DNA of 64,000 nucleotides from Xenorhabdus ishibashii (GCF_002632755.1 NZ_NJAK01000001.1:2728001-2792000); one strand, 5' to 3'. Positions 49,285 through 59,889 are shown, numbered from the stretch's first letter. A program made the numbers and translations. Notes: generated from the sequence alone by a model not told the origin.

Positions 49285-50646
49285 ATGTTTGATAATTTAA
49301 CTGACAGACTATCGCGCACATTGCGCAATATCAGCGGTCGCGGGCGGCTGACTGAAGATAATATTAAAGATACGCTGCGCGAAGTTCGTATGGCTTTGCT
49401 CGAAGCGGATGTTGCATTGCCTGTCGTGCGTGATTTTATTGCACGAGTCAAAGAGAGCGCAGTGGGGCATGAGGTTAACAAAAGTCTGACCCCAGGTCAG
49501 GAATTCGTTAAAATCGTTCAGAATGAATTGGTTAAGGCGATGGGAGAGGTTAACAGTGAACTGAACCTTTCCACACAGCCTCCCGCAGTGGTTCTTATGG
49601 CTGGTTTGCAAGGTGCAGGCAAAACGACCAGCGTTGCTAAATTAGGTAAGTTGCTGAAAGAAAAAAACAAGAAAAAAGTTTTGGTTGTTTCTGCTGACGT
49701 ATACCGACCAGCGGCGATCAAACAGCTTGAAACCTTGTCTGAAACAGTTGGAGTTGACTTTTTCCCTTCCGATCCACAGGAAAAGCCTGTTGATATTGTC
49801 AATAAAGCGATCCAATATGCCAAGCTGAAATTCTATGATGTATTGTTAGTCGATACAGCAGGCCGTCTGCATATTGATGAAGCTATGATGGATGAAATCA
49901 AAGCGGTTCATGCGGCTATTGATCCTGTTGAAACCCTGTTTGTTGTTGATGCAATGACGGGGCAAGATGCGGCAAATACAGCAAAAGCATTTAATGAAGC
50001 ATTGCCATTAACAGGTGTTGTTCTGACCAAAGTAGATGGTGATGCACGTGGCGGTGCTGCGCTTTCCATCCGCCATATCACTGGTAAACCTATCAAATTC
50101 CTCGGCGTTGGTGAAAAAACGGATGCATTAGAACCTTTCCATCCTGATCGCATTGCATCCCGCATTCTGGGGATGGGGGATATGCTTTCACTTATCGAAG
50201 AACTTGAAAGTAAAGTTGATCGTACCCAAGCGGAAAAATTGGCATCTAAACTGAAAAAAGGTGATGGTTTTGATTTAAGCGATTTCCTTGAACAGCTTAA
50301 ACAGATGCGTAATATGGGCGGAATGGCCAGCATGTTGGGCAAAATGCCGGGAATGTCACAAATCCCTGATGCCGTCAAATCCCAAATGGATGACAAGGTT
50401 CTGGTTAAAATGGAAGCCATCATTAATTCCATGACCCGCAAAGAGCGTGAAAAACCAGAAATCATCAAAGGTTCCCGTAAACGCCGTATTGCGATGGGAT
50501 CAGGTACACAGGTGCAGGATGTCAACCGCTTGTTGAAGCAGTTTGATGAAATGCAGCGTATGATGAAAAAAATGAAGAAAGGTGGTCTGGCAAAAATGAT
50601 GCGAGGCATGAAAGGCATGCTGCCACCGGGATTTATGGGACGATAA
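49285..50646 (+). CDS. ffh: Signal recognition particle protein Ffh
   Basis: Ffh binds 4.5S RNA and signal sequences of nascent membrane proteins and hands them to FtsY. The 453-residue protein has the N domain, the G domain with P-loop GLQGAGKTT near residue 107, DTAGRLHID and [10 protein letters not shown], and a methionine-rich M domain (from about 300; [21 protein letters not shown] and repeated MMKKMKKGG). Full length. Confidence 0.98.
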   Translation: MFDNLTDRLSRTLRNISGRGRLTEDNIKDTLREVRMALLEADVALPVVRDFIARVKESAVGHEVNKSLTPGQEFVKIVQNELVKAMGEVNSELNLSTQPPAVVLMAGLQGAGKTTSVAKLGKLLKEKNKKKVLVVSADVYRPAAIKQLETLSETVGVDFFPSDPQEKPVDIVNKAIQYAKLKFYDVLLVDTAGRLHIDEAMMDEIKAVHAAIDPVETLFVVDAMTGQDAANTAKAFNEALPLTGVVLTKVDGDARGGAALSIRHITGKPIKFLGVGEKTDALEPFHPDRIASRILGMGDMLSLIEELESKVDRTQAEKLASKLKKGDGFDLSDFLEQLKQMRNMGGMASMLGKMPGMSQIPDAVKSQMDDKVLVKMEAIINSMTRKEREKPEIIKGSRKRRIAMGSGTQVQDVNRLLKQFDEMQRMMKKMKKGGLAKMMRGMKGMLPPGFMGR

Positions 50647-50679
50647 TCAACAAAGTTGCGAAAGAAAATGTTCTTTGGA

Positions 50680-50707
50680 TTGCTTTTTGCGCCAAAGTGA
50701 GTAAAAT
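50680..50707 (+). promoter_or_regulatory. Probable rpsP operon promoter
   Basis: TTGCTT (50680-50685) and TAAAAT (50702-50707) are separated by 16 bp and lie just after ffh, upstream of the rpsP leader hairpin. Confidence 0.55.
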
Positions 50708-50725
50708 TTTCGGGCTTTTAAATGG

Positions 50726-50764
50726 ACAACCGGACTCCATTCCTCGATGGAGTCTGGTTGTTTT
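50726..50764 (+). terminator. Leader hairpin (terminator/attenuator) before rpsP
   Basis: A 15-bp stem (50726-50740 with 50747-50761, one G-U pair) with loop TCCTCG is followed by TTTT and only then by rpsP. Lying between the putative promoter and rpsP, it either ends ffh transcripts or attenuates the ribosomal operon. Confidence 0.75.
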
Positions 50765-50783
50765 GCTAACTAATGAGGATGTT

Positions 50784-51032
50784 ATGGTAACAATTCGTTT
50801 AGCTCGTGGCGGCGCAAAAAAGCGTCCGTTTTATCAAGTAGTCGTGACCGATAGCCGCAATGCGCGTGATGGTCGTTTTATTGAGCGTGTTGGTTTCTTC
50901 AACCCAATCGCTTCAGGAAAAGCAGAAGCTCTGCGTTTAGATCTAGACCGTATCGAACACTGGGTTGGTCTGGGTGCATCCGTGTCTGATCGTGTTGCTA
51001 CACTGATCAAAGACGCTAAGAAAGCAGCTTAA
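50784..51032 (+). CDS. rpsP: 30S ribosomal protein bS16
   Basis: The 82-residue ribosomal protein begins [21 protein letters not shown] and is typical for bS16. The ATG at 50784 follows GAGG; an upstream in-frame codon at 50697 would add 29 unrelated residues and is rejected. First gene of rpsP-rimM-trmD-rplS. Confidence 0.98.
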   Translation: MVTIRLARGGAKKRPFYQVVVTDSRNARDGRFIERVGFFNPIASGKAEALRLDLDRIEHWVGLGASVSDRVATLIKDAKKAA

Positions 51033-51050
51033 TCTGTCGCGGTGGTAACA

Positions 51051-51599
51051 ATGAGCAAACAATCTGGCCTAAAGCACCCTGCTGAGCCAATTGTATTGGG
51101 GAAATTAGGGTCTGCATATGGCATTCGTGGTTGGCTCAGAGTTTTTTCTTCCACCGAACACACCGAAGACATTTTTGAATATCAACCGTGGTTTATTCAA
51201 CGCTTAGGCCAGTGGCAGCACATTGAACTGGAAGCGTGGAAATACCATAACCAAGATATTATCGTCAAAATCAAAGGCATTGACGATCGGGATGCGGCAA
51301 ATTTATTCACTAACTGTGAAATTGTAGTGGATTGTAGCCAGTTACCAGAACTGGAAGAAGGTGATTATTACTGGAAAGACCTTATTGGCTGCCAAGTAAT
51401 AAATACAACCGGTTATAACCTTGGAACCATTCATGACATGATGGAAACGGGTTCTAACGATGTGATGGTAATAAAAGCAAACCTGAAAGATGCATTCGGT
51501 ATCAAGGAGCGGCTGGTTCCGTTTCTTGATGGGCAGGTTATCAAGAAAGTCGATCTCGCTACCAAAACCATTGAGGTAGATTGGGATCCTGGTTTTTAA
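51051..51599 (+). CDS. rimM: Ribosome maturation factor RimM
   Basis: RimM assists assembly of the 30S head domain. The 182-residue protein has the N-terminal RimM domain ([24 protein letters not shown]) and a C-terminal PRC barrel ([28 protein letters not shown]). I take ATG 51051, matching the family start MSKQ; a GTG at 51042 is also in frame. It lies 18 bp after rpsP. Confidence 0.97.
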   Translation: MSKQSGLKHPAEPIVLGKLGSAYGIRGWLRVFSSTEHTEDIFEYQPWFIQRLGQWQHIELEAWKYHNQDIIVKIKGIDDRDAANLFTNCEIVVDCSQLPELEEGDYYWKDLIGCQVINTTGYNLGTIHDMMETGSNDVMVIKANLKDAFGIKERLVPFLDGQVIKKVDLATKTIEVDWDPGF

Positions 51600-51636
51600 T
51601 CTCCGGTAAAGACGGTTTAAATGAGTGGGACGCAGT

Positions 51637-52389
51637 ATGTGGATTGGGGTTATTAGCCTGTTTCCTGAAATGTTCCGCGCAATAACCGATTACGGGGTAA
51701 CTGGTCGGGCTGTAAAAAATGGCCTGTTGAGTATTGAGTGCTGGAATCCGCGGGATTTTACTTACGACCGGCATCGTACTGTTGATGATCGCCCTTATGG
51801 CGGTGGTCCAGGCATGCTGATGATGGTGCAACCATTACGGGAAGCCATTCATGCAGCTAAAGCTTCGGCAGGTGATGGTGCAAAGGTGATTTATCTTTCA
51901 CCTCAGGGACGCAAACTCGATCAACAAGGAGTTTGTGAACTGGCCGCAAATGAGAAATTAATTCTGGTTTGCGGGCGTTATGAAGGTATTGATGAGCGTA
52001 TCATCCAAACCGAAATTGACGAAGAGTGGTCTGTCGGTGATTACGTTCTTAGCGGGGGAGAGCTTCCTGCAATGACGATGATTGACTCAATATCACGGTT
52101 TATTCCGGGAGTATTAGGGCGTCAGGCATCGGCAGAAGAAGACTCATTCGCTGATGGACTGTTGGATTGTCCGCATTATACTCGCCCTGAAGTGTTAGAT
52201 GATATGGAAGTTCCCCCAGTTTTGCTGTCGGGAAACCATGCTGAAATTAATCGCTGGCGAATGAAACAGTCGCTTGGCCGAACCTGGTTGAGAAGGCCCG
52301 AACTTCTAGAAAACCTAGCTCTGACTGACGAGCAAAGGATGTTGCTATCTGAATTCCAACGGGAATATCAAGATCAGGCAACGAATTAA
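51637..52389 (+). CDS. trmD: tRNA (guanine-N1)-methyltransferase TrmD
   Basis: TrmD methylates G37 of tRNAs using S-adenosylmethionine, preventing frameshifting. The 250-residue SPOUT enzyme begins [20 protein letters not shown] and has the trefoil-knot motifs [13 protein letters not shown] and [14 protein letters not shown], with [11 protein letters not shown] near residue 55. The start at 51637 matches the family; an upstream GTG at 51625 is not needed. Third gene of the rpsP operon. Confidence 0.98.
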   Translation: MWIGVISLFPEMFRAITDYGVTGRAVKNGLLSIECWNPRDFTYDRHRTVDDRPYGGGPGMLMMVQPLREAIHAAKASAGDGAKVIYLSPQGRKLDQQGVCELAANEKLILVCGRYEGIDERIIQTEIDEEWSVGDYVLSGGELPAMTMIDSISRFIPGVLGRQASAEEDSFADGLLDCPHYTRPEVLDDMEVPPVLLSGNHAEINRWRMKQSLGRTWLRRPELLENLALTDEQRMLLSEFQREYQDQATN

Positions 52390-52439
52390 TCCAGACATAT
52401 CCCGCCGAAGGGGTGTCTTTGATATATCAGTTTACCTAG

Positions 52440-52808
<369 letters not shown>

Positions 52809-52836
52809 TACGCTTTTGCTACATCCGAAAGTTATT

Positions 52837-52865
52837 AAAGGCCAGCTATATGCTGGCCTTTTTAC
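52837..52865 (+). terminator. rpsP operon terminator
   Basis: AAAGGCCAGC pairs with GCTGGCCTTT around a 4-nt loop and is followed by T residues. Confidence 0.9.
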
Positions 52866-52932
52866 ATTCTAAATCGGGAAACTTATTTTTGCAGTCGTAA
52901 GCCAGATTAAGGGTTACTACGTTACTAGCGTA

Positions 52933-53921
52933 ACCCGAATTCTGCTTAAGCCATCATTGGAACAGCGTCTTCTGAGTAGAAAACTTTCAGTGATGGTTTT
53001 TTCAATTTAAGGCAGTAAGCGATCAGTCCACCTAAAACGGTCAACATAAATCCTCTTATACTTCGGTGGCGAGAGTGCTCTATCTGAGAAATTAATTTTA
53101 ATTGGCCATTAATCGTTTCAATGATAAAACGCTTTTTTAACATTATCTTATCCCACTCAGCTTGCATACGGGCTTTCATGTTACGCCGTTTTTTCGTGAT
53201 GAAAGTGACACCGCTGTTGGCTAAATCGTCCGCCAATTCCTGACTCAGATAACCTTTATCGCCGTAAAGAGAACCCATTAATTCTGTGGTTAATTCGCGA
53301 ACCGGTTCCCGATCATCCACATTACCGGCCGTGACTTTAAGCGCGAGAATTTCCCCCTGATGATTGACAACCAAGTGTAATTTGAAACCATAAAACCATC
53401 CCATTGAATTTTTTCCACGCTGTGCGATCCCCGCAAAGACCTTATGTCGAGGGATGCGAATGTTATGGCAGACACTCAAACTGGTGGAATCAATAAAAGC
53501 AATGCCTGTGGGTTTCCCTTTTAATTGAGTCAGATAGCTGCATAATGGCACCAAAACGGAAGGGGCAACGCTGATAAAACGGGTATAACTGAGTAAAGTG
53601 GCGAAGTCGCGGTGGTGGTATTGCCAAATATGTTTCAAATAAAAATTTTTAAAATCACGGTAATGCGACATATGAAAAAGGATCAAAATGGTCATGATTT
53701 CACTGGGATACATATGACCTTGTCGGCGGCGTAAACGATGCCCACTCTCAAGGCAAAATTGTTCCCATTGAGGAATGAAAAAACGGCAAAAATCATCGAC
53801 ATCACAGAAAATTTCAACTAACTTGTCCATAGCCTGTTCCCCCTCGGAGTTGTTTTCGGTGTGCACCAAAACTTTGCTCCTGGAACAGGCTTCTCGTCAA
53901 TTTCTTATCCAGAATTCGGGT
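52933..53921 (-). mobile_element. Complete IS982-family insertion sequence
   Basis: The element is 989 bp with terminal inverted repeats ACCCGAATTCTG (52933-52944) and its complement (53910-53921), flanked by a 7-bp direct repeat TAGCGTA at 52926-52932 and 53922-53928. It carries one transposase gene. Intact ends and target duplication indicate a recent insertion, 9 bp beyond the stop codon of dcuB. Confidence 0.92.
52946..53830 (-). CDS. IS982-family DDE transposase
   Basis: The 294-residue transposase has the catalytic triad of the family: Asp in GIAFIDSTSLSVC, Asp in SLYGDKGYLSQEL, and Glu in RFIIETINGQLK, plus IPRHKVFAGIAQRGKNSMGWFYGFKLHL. The start MDKLVEIFC at 53830 is preceded by GAGGGGGA; an in-frame codon at 53869 would extend it by 13 residues. 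No frameshift or stop interrupts it, so the copy looks capable of activity. Confidence 0.95.
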   Translation of the reverse strand: MDKLVEIFCDVDDFCRFFIPQWEQFCLESGHRLRRRQGHMYPSEIMTILILFHMSHYRDFKNFYLKHIWQYHHRDFATLLSYTRFISVAPSVLVPLCSYLTQLKGKPTGIAFIDSTSLSVCHNIRIPRHKVFAGIAQRGKNSMGWFYGFKLHLVVNHQGEILALKVTAGNVDDREPVRELTTELMGSLYGDKGYLSQELADDLANSGVTFITKKRRNMKARMQAEWDKIMLKKRFIIETINGQLKLISQIEHSRHRSIRGFMLTVLGGLIAYCLKLKKPSLKVFYSEDAVPMMA

Positions 53922-53930
53922 TAGCGTAAG

Positions 53931-55274
53931 TTACATCAGCGTATTGACTAAAATATACCCTACTGTACACGCACCACTGACGCCAATCAATCCTGGTAAA
54001 AGAAAGCTGTGGTTGATAATAAATTTCCCGATTTTTGTTGTACCGGAACGGTCAAAACCAATACAAGCCAAATCGCTCGGATAAGTAGGTAAAACAAAAT
54101 AGCCATAGGCAGCAGGGAAGAAAGCGATCAGAATCTTAGGATCAACCCCAAGCTGTAATCCCATTGGTGCAATAGCAGTTAAGGCTGCGGCTTGGCTGTT
54201 AACCAGTTTTGATACCAAAAACAGTACAAGGGCATAAGTCCACGGCTGTGCCTGAACTACATCTTCCAGAACTAATTTTAATTCACCTAAATGTGAGTGG
54301 AAGAAGGTATCGCTCATCCATGCCACGCCAAAGACAGAGAAAATCGCAACCATCCCTGCTTTGAACACGGCACCATTGGCGATTTCACTGGTTTTGACTT
54401 TACAGGTCATCAATATAATGGAACCTGCAATTAACATCATCATCTGGATCACCAGATTCATGGAAAGTGGTTTTAATATGCCTTGTGCTTCGAAAGCAGG
54501 ACGTAATTCTGTGAATGCACCAAATAAGACGACGATGGCAATTGCAGCAAAGAAAATCCAGGTTGCCCAATAAGCTTGCTTAGGAAAGATTTGATCCAAT
54601 AGTGTGTCAGAACCACCATAAATAAACTCACGTTGCTTTGGATCTCTGATTTTCGCCTGAAATTCTTCGTCCTGATCAAGATCTTTTCCTCGACGTAAGC
54701 TCCATAATGCAGCAAGTGTTACCCCAGTGAGTGATGCTGGTATTGAAACAGCTAAAATTTCCAAGATCCCATACGACTGCCCAATACCATGACTGGCAGC
54801 AATAATTGACACCAAAGAAACAACGGCAACAGATACAGGAGAGGCGGTGATTGCCATTTGAGAAGCGACAGAAGCAATAGCCATTGGCCGTTCAGGACGA
54901 ATACCTTTTTTCAAGGCAATATCACCAATGATTGGAAACATGGTATAAACCACATGACCAGTACCACAAAGAAAAGTGAGCATCCAAGTGGTTAGTGGTG
55001 CCAAAATGGTGATATGTTGCGGATGGCGACGCAGCAAGCGTTCAGCAAATTGCATCATAACATTTAGCCCACCTGCTGTTTGTAAAACAGATGCACAGCC
55101 GATCACAGCAAGAATAGTGAGCATCACATCAACGGGGGGCTTACCTGGTTCCAGGCCAAAGACAAATGTCAGTATAAAAAGCCCAATCCCACTGATCAGC
55201 CCTAATCCCATTCCCGCATAACGCGTACCTATCAATAAGCATATGATTATTATGGCAAATTGCAGCGTTATCAT
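53931..55274 (-). CDS. dcuB: Anaerobic C4-dicarboxylate transporter DcuB
   Basis: DcuB exchanges fumarate for succinate during fumarate respiration. The 447-residue inner-membrane protein has about twelve hydrophobic segments and the family motifs GKPPVDVMLTILAVIGCASVLQTAGGLNVM, CGTGHVVYTMFPII, RPERPMA and LPTYPSDLACIGFDRSGTTKIG, and aligns better by eye with DcuB (446 residues) than DcuA. The IS982 copy lies immediately downstream and has separated the gene from any native terminator. No clear FNR site is visible upstream. Confidence 0.9.
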   Translation of the reverse strand: MITLQFAIIIICLLIGTRYAGMGLGLISGIGLFILTFVFGLEPGKPPVDVMLTILAVIGCASVLQTAGGLNVMMQFAERLLRRHPQHITILAPLTTWMLTFLCGTGHVVYTMFPIIGDIALKKGIRPERPMAIASVASQMAITASPVSVAVVSLVSIIAASHGIGQSYGILEILAVSIPASLTGVTLAALWSLRRGKDLDQDEEFQAKIRDPKQREFIYGGSDTLLDQIFPKQAYWATWIFFAAIAIVVLFGAFTELRPAFEAQGILKPLSMNLVIQMMMLIAGSIILMTCKVKTSEIANGAVFKAGMVAIFSVFGVAWMSDTFFHSHLGELKLVLEDVVQAQPWTYALVLFLVSKLVNSQAAALTAIAPMGLQLGVDPKILIAFFPAAYGYFVLPTYPSDLACIGFDRSGTTKIGKFIINHSFLLPGLIGVSGACTVGYILVNTLM

Positions 55275-55698
55275 ATCTATCCTTAATAATTAATTGAAAA
55301 ATAAATAAAAATTGGTAGTACAGATTTTTACATCTGCATGGTTTATACCTTCATTTCCAAGCTAGTAGTTATAGCTTGAGATCTATTGGGTACAGCGATT
55401 TTATATAAATATTTTTTTATAGTTTTATAAAAACATTAAAAGAACATATTAATATTATTAGAATGTTTATATAAAAATGAGATTGAGATCTTATTTTTAA
55501 TATTTGATTTTTAAAGATATTTGTTTTTGTAATAAACAGGTTGCAATAGGTTAACAAGGTATTTGTGTTTTTGTGTTATTGTAAATCAAGATTAACAATG
55601 AGTTAACTTTAAAAATTATTTATATATTTTGGTGTGAAAATAAAATTCAATGGCTTGTTAGGATATCCATACTACCAATAGCCTTTATAATATTTTAA

Positions 55699-55716
55699 TG
55701 TAAATTAAAATTTACG
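55699..55716 (+). promoter_or_regulatory. TyrR box 1 upstream of aroF
   Basis: TGTAAATTAAAATTTACG matches TGTAAA-N6-TTTACA at 11 of 12 defined positions, a strong TyrR box about 110 bp before aroF. Confidence 0.85.
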
Positions 55717-55740
55717 TTTATGATGGTTGTTTACGTTTTT

Positions 55741-55758
55741 TGTATTGTATTCTTTACT
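55741..55758 (+). promoter_or_regulatory. TyrR box 2 upstream of aroF
   Basis: TGTATTGTATTCTTTACT matches the TyrR consensus at 9 of 12 positions, 24 bp downstream of box 1, giving a weak box next to a strong one. Confidence 0.6.
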
Positions 55759-55825
55759 GTGCATGGTATGTTATTCACCAGACACTTAGACAAACATTAA
55801 ACAGACAAGGTAGATAGAAATGATC

Positions 55826-56914
55826 ATGCAAAAAGACGCTCTGAATAACGTTCATATCCTTGATGAACAAGTTCTTATTACTCCAAAAGAGTTGAAACAG
55901 AAATACCTGTTGGATAGCCATGATCTCCATGCCATCACAAACGCGCGTAATACCATTGCTGATATTATTCAGCATCGTGATCCTCGTTTATTAGTGGTAT
56001 GTGGTCCATGTTCAATTCATGATGTGGATGCTGCTCTGGATTATGCCCGCCGTTTGAAAGCGCTGTCTGCTGAATTGAGTGATTGTCTGTATATTGTTAT
56101 GCGTGTCTATTTTGAAAAGCCTCGTACAACCGTTGGTTGGAAAGGGTTGATTAGTGATCCCTATATGGATGGGTCATTTGATATGAATGCGGGGCTACAT
56201 ATTGCTCGTCGTCTATTGATAAACTTGGTAGAAATGGGATTGCCTTTGGCTAATGAGGCACTTGACCCCAATAATCCACAATACTTAGGGGATTTATTTA
56301 GTTGGTCAGCAATTGGTGCCAGAACAACTGAATCTCAAACTCATCGTGAAATGGCATCAGGGTTGTCTGTACCAGTCGGGTTTAAAAATGGCACAGATGG
56401 TAATTTGAATACCGCAATTAATGCCATGAAAGCAGCGGCAATGCCTCACCGCTTTATGGGGATAAATCAATCAGGCCAAGTTTGCTTGCTACAAACTCAG
56501 GGTAATCCGAATGGACATGTGATATTGCGTGGCGGCGTAGAGCCGAATTACAGTGCAAAACATGTTACTGATTGTGAAAACCAAATGATTAAAGCAGGGC
56601 TGATACCATCACTGATGATTGATTGCAGTCACGGTAATTCCAATAAAGATTTTCGTCGCCAGAGTATCGTTGTAGATTCTGTTGCCGAACAGATTATATC
56701 TGGAAATCAATCCATTATTGGGATTATGTTGGAAAGCCATATCAATGAGGGCAATCAATCTTCTGAACAGCTTCGCTCTGAAATGAAATACGGTGTTTCG
56801 GTTACTGACGCTTGTATTAGCTGGCAAACTACGGAGCACATATTGAGAAAGCTGCACCAACAAATTGCTCCGCATTTAGCTAATCGAAATGTAATAATGG
56901 AAAAAGCAGGATAA
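55826..56914 (+). CDS. aroF: Class I DAHP synthase, tyrosine-sensitive type
   Basis: AroF makes DAHP from phosphoenolpyruvate and erythrose 4-phosphate at the entry of the shikimate pathway. The 362-residue class I enzyme has [41 protein letters not shown] and [12 protein letters not shown]. The second ATG (55826) gives the conserved start [11 protein letters not shown]. Context (operon with tyrA, TyrR boxes) identifies the tyrosine-regulated isozyme, distinct from the class II PhzC-like enzyme of the island. Confidence 0.96.
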   Translation: MQKDALNNVHILDEQVLITPKELKQKYLLDSHDLHAITNARNTIADIIQHRDPRLLVVCGPCSIHDVDAALDYARRLKALSAELSDCLYIVMRVYFEKPRTTVGWKGLISDPYMDGSFDMNAGLHIARRLLINLVEMGLPLANEALDPNNPQYLGDLFSWSAIGARTTESQTHREMASGLSVPVGFKNGTDGNLNTAINAMKAAAMPHRFMGINQSGQVCLLQTQGNPNGHVILRGGVEPNYSAKHVTDCENQMIKAGLIPSLMIDCSHGNSNKDFRRQSIVVDSVAEQIISGNQSIIGIMLESHINEGNQSSEQLRSEMKYGVSVTDACISWQTTEHILRKLHQQIAPHLANRNVIMEKAG

Positions 56915-56919
56915 TCAAT

Positions 56920-58041
56920 ATGACGGCAGAATTATCACAACTGAGAACTCAAATTGATGAGGTAGATAAAACCTTATTATCTTTGCTGGCAAAAAGAATG
57001 AATTTAGTAGCGAAAGTTGGTGAAGTTAAAAGTCAGCTTGGTTTACCAATTTATGCACCTGATAGGGAGGCAGCTATGTTGGCCTCCCGTCGTCAGGAGG
57101 CGGAAAATATGGGAGTTCCGCCTGATTTGATTGAAGATATCTTACGCCGTATTATGCGTGAGTCTTATGTCAGTGAAAATAACAAAGGCTTTAAAAAACT
57201 CGGTACTCATTTGGGGCCTGTGGTTATTGTAGGTGGCTCAGGAAAAATGGGGAGATTATTCAGTCGATTGTTGACGCTGTCTGGCTATGAAATCAGGGTG
57301 CTTGAAGCCGGTGATTGGGATAACGCCGGACATATATTGGCCGGAGCTGGGATGGTCATTGTCAGTGTTCCCATCCATTTGACAGAGAAGATTATTCGTC
57401 GATTACCTCCTTTACCAGAGCAGTGTATTTTAGTTGATTTAGCCTCAATTAAGCAAAGACCATTAAATGCGATGCTTGAAGTACATCAAGGGCCTGTTTT
57501 AGGGTTGCACCCTATGTTTGGGCCAGATGTAGGTAGCTTTGCTAAGCAGGTGGTTGTGTATTGCGATGGACGCTATCCAGAATCGTATCAATGGTTTTTG
57601 GAACAAATATCGGTATGGGGAGCGAGATTGCATCAAATCACCGCGGAGAAACATGATAAAAACATGGGCTTCATCCAGGCGCTGCGTCATTTCACTACCT
57701 TCTCTTACGGACGGCATCTTGCAAAAGAAGATATCGATTTACAGCAATTGCTTTCACTGTCTTCACCGATATATCGATTAGAGCTTGCGATGGTAGGACG
57801 GTTATTCGCCCAAGATCCCCAACTATATGCTGATATTATTATGTCTAGCCCTGAAAACATTGCACTTATTCGTCGATATTACCAAAGCTTCGGGCAGGCT
57901 CTGGAAATATTGGAACATCAAGATAAATCAGCTTTTATTGCGAGTTTTAACCAGATAAGTGATTGGTTTGGCAATGAAGCAACCCGATTTATGAAGGAAA
58001 GTCGAGTGCTTTTGCAGCAGGCTAGTGATAACCGAGTATAA
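56920..58041 (+). CDS. tyrA: T-protein: chorismate mutase / prephenate dehydrogenase
   Basis: TyrA converts chorismate to prephenate and then to 4-hydroxyphenylpyruvate. The 373-residue protein has an N-terminal AroQ mutase ([30 protein letters not shown]) and a dehydrogenase domain with [14 protein letters not shown] at about residue 106 and [11 protein letters not shown]. It starts 5 bp after aroF, and a strong terminator follows at 58052. Confidence 0.97.
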   Translation: MTAELSQLRTQIDEVDKTLLSLLAKRMNLVAKVGEVKSQLGLPIYAPDREAAMLASRRQEAENMGVPPDLIEDILRRIMRESYVSENNKGFKKLGTHLGPVVIVGGSGKMGRLFSRLLTLSGYEIRVLEAGDWDNAGHILAGAGMVIVSVPIHLTEKIIRRLPPLPEQCILVDLASIKQRPLNAMLEVHQGPVLGLHPMFGPDVGSFAKQVVVYCDGRYPESYQWFLEQISVWGARLHQITAEKHDKNMGFIQALRHFTTFSYGRHLAKEDIDLQQLLSLSSPIYRLELAMVGRLFAQDPQLYADIIMSSPENIALIRRYYQSFGQALEILEHQDKSAFIASFNQISDWFGNEATRFMKESRVLLQQASDNRV

Positions 58042-58051
58042 ATCTTATTTT

Positions 58052-58084
58052 AAAACCGGATGTTTCCATCCGGTTTTGTTTTTT
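58052..58084. terminator. Bidirectional terminator between tyrA and pheA
   Basis: AAAACCGGATG pairs with CATCCGGTTTT around a 4-nt loop, with a T run on the plus strand; convergent genes on both sides. Confidence 0.9.
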
Positions 58085-58088
58085 TACT

Positions 58089-59243
58089 TTAGATAGGATC
58101 AATAGGAATGACATTTTCTGATGGATAAGATCCTAACACTTTCAGAAAGCGAGTGATTTCTGTCAGTTCTTTCAATGCTTGTTGCATTTTTATGGAGCGC
58201 AGATTGGCTTGCACATCAATGTAAAACATCTCTTCCCACGGTTTACCATTTATTGGGCGAGACTCCAATTTACGCATGGGGATATCATGTTTCTTTAGTA
58301 TAATAAGAGCATTAACCAGCGCTCCTGCTTGCTGTCCGGTTGACATAATGAAAGTAGTTTTAGCCGGAACTTGCTCGGACACGTCAATAGATTTGCGGGA
58401 AACAACAATAAAACGAGTACTATTCTCTTGCTGATTTGCCAAGTTATTTTCTAAAACATGTAATCCATAGAGAGTACCTCCTGCCTCACTGCCTAATGCG
58501 GCTATTTCTGGTGAGTTAAGTTCAGCTACTTTTTGCATAGCAGCGGCAGTGCTTTCACAGTAGATAATATTCCAGTCAGGATATTTATTGAGATATTGGC
58601 TACATTGTTGAAAAGGTTGAGAGTGGCTATAAACGGTTTTTATCCTTGAAATGTCAGTTTGTCCGGCAATCAATAGACAGTGGTTGATTGGCAGGGTTAT
58701 CTCTCCAACAAGGGATAAAGAGGTATGTTGTAATAAATCATAAACTTCATTGATTGCCCCTGAGCTGGTATTTTCCAGTGGCAGGATGCCATAATCAGCC
58801 TGACCAATTTCAACCAGTGAGAAAATATCTGAGAATTTGTGGCAACTGCATTCAACCAACTGATTAAAGTGACGGGCAGCAAATTGTCGAGCTGCAATAT
58901 GAGAATATGAACCTTTTGGCCCCAGAAAAGTAATACGGGCGGAATCGTAAGGTGTTTGATTCAGATATTGCTGTAATAACGCCTGTTGCGTAAGAACAGA
59001 ATCCTCAATGATCATCTGAAATAATCGGGTAATGTAAAACCCATCTAATCCGCGTAACTTTCCTTTCTCAATCAATATGTTCAATAATTCTCGTTCACGA
59101 TTTTTATCTCTGATAGGGCGATTATCGTGCAGTTTTGTCTGGGCGATGTCACTGGCTAATTGTCGGCGTTTAGCAAGCAGATCCAGCAATTCTGCATCAA
59201 TATGGCTAATTTCTTTTCGTAAACTAACTAAATCTCGTTCCAT
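58089..59243 (-). CDS. pheA: P-protein: chorismate mutase / prephenate dehydratase
   Basis: PheA converts chorismate to prephenate and on to phenylpyruvate for phenylalanine. The 384-residue protein has an AroQ mutase domain ([30 protein letters not shown]), the dehydratase domain ([39 protein letters not shown]) and a C-terminal ACT domain with the ESRP motif ([14 protein letters not shown]) for phenylalanine feedback. Transcription is governed by the pheL attenuator upstream. Confidence 0.97.
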   Translation of the reverse strand: MERDLVSLRKEISHIDAELLDLLAKRRQLASDIAQTKLHDNRPIRDKNRERELLNILIEKGKLRGLDGFYITRLFQMIIEDSVLTQQALLQQYLNQTPYDSARITFLGPKGSYSHIAARQFAARHFNQLVECSCHKFSDIFSLVEIGQADYGILPLENTSSGAINEVYDLLQHTSLSLVGEITLPINHCLLIAGQTDISRIKTVYSHSQPFQQCSQYLNKYPDWNIIYCESTAAAMQKVAELNSPEIAALGSEAGGTLYGLHVLENNLANQQENSTRFIVVSRKSIDVSEQVPAKTTFIMSTGQQAGALVNALIILKKHDIPMRKLESRPINGKPWEEMFYIDVQANLRSIKMQQALKELTEITRFLKVLGSYPSENVIPIDPI

Positions 59244-59312
59244 AGTATGTTCCTGACATTCTTATTATGAGTATAGCCTGTGCGTCGTGGATATTTTTAT
59301 GATCAGTAAAAC

Positions 59313-59338
59313 AAAAAACCTCCCTGTTAATGGGAGGC
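59313..59338 (-). terminator. pheA attenuator terminator
   Basis: On the minus strand CCTCCC-N7-GGGAGG is followed by TTTTTT, 44 nt after pheL and 69 bp before pheA. This is the terminator arm of a ribosome-mediated attenuator. Confidence 0.9.
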
Positions 59339-59381
59339 TCTTATTCGTCTTCTGAAATTTTCTTTGAAACGAATCAACCTC

Positions 59382-59432
59382 CTAATGAGAAGGTGAAAAA
59401 AAGAAAAATAAGAAGCACGGTTTGATAATCAT
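59382..59432 (-). CDS. pheL: pheA leader peptide PheL
   Basis: A 16-codon reading frame encodes MIIKPCFLFFFFSPSH, with five Phe codons (one, then four in a row after a Leu). Stalling of the ribosome at these codons when phenylalanyl-tRNA is scarce should let pheA transcription continue. The peptide differs from the Escherichia coli PheL sequence but has the same design and position. Confidence 0.9.
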   Translation of the reverse strand: MIIKPCFLFFFFSPSH

Positions 59433-59512
59433 TTAGCCTGCTAGCACATTATCTTATGGTTTCAATAATGTATTTTAATTAACTTATTTAGCTTGGAGTG
59501 TCAACAGGCAGT

Positions 59513-59536
59513 AAAAACGCGCCCATTGAGCGCGTT
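59513..59536 (-). terminator. raiA terminator
   Basis: AACGCGC pairs with GCGCGTT around a 7-nt loop, followed on the minus strand by TTTTT, 21 bp after raiA. A TTGACA at 59499-59504 (minus strand) beside it may be the -35 of the pheL-pheA promoter. Confidence 0.85.
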
Positions 59537-59556
59537 AGGACAAAAATCAGGGATGG

Positions 59557-59889
59557 TTATACTTCTAAGTTGAGATTGGATTCTTTAACACTATTGTCTG
59601 CACGGCGAGCTTCTGCTTTATGCTGCACTTTATTGAGTTGGCGTTCTAATTTTGTCAACAGATCATTGATTGCCGTGTACATATCTTCATGTTTGGCGCT
59701 AGCCACTAACGTACCATTCGGTGTACCAATTGTGGCATCAACCAAGAATCCTTGTGGTTCTTTTGATAGTACGATATGTGGACTGATTAGATTGACTTGC
59801 CATTTGCTCAACTTACTTAGACGGTCTTCTACATGGCTACGAATTGCGGGGGTAATTTCCATTTGTTTGCTGGTAATGTTCACTAACAT
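59557..59889 (-). CDS. raiA: Ribosome-associated inhibitor A (RaiA/YfiA)
   Basis: RaiA binds the 70S ribosome A/P sites during stationary phase or cold shock and stops translation, opposing dimerisation. The 110-residue protein begins [27 protein letters not shown] in the HPF/RaiA pattern and ends in a short polar tail ([16 protein letters not shown]) typical of short RaiA forms rather than long HPF. A monocistronic gene with its own terminator. Confidence 0.95.
   Translation of the reverse strand: MLVNITSKQMEITPAIRSHVEDRLSKLSKWQVNLISPHIVLSKEPQGFLVDATIGTPNGTLVASAKHEDMYTAINDLLTKLERQLNKVQHKAEARRADNSVKESNLNLEV

Larger units (their letters stand above)
55275..55819. other. AT-rich spacer between divergent dcuB and aroF
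   Basis: 545 bp, very AT-rich with A/T tracts. The aroF-proximal end holds two TyrR-type boxes; the dcuB-proximal part holds no recognisable FNR or NarL site and no coding frame. Confidence 0.6.
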
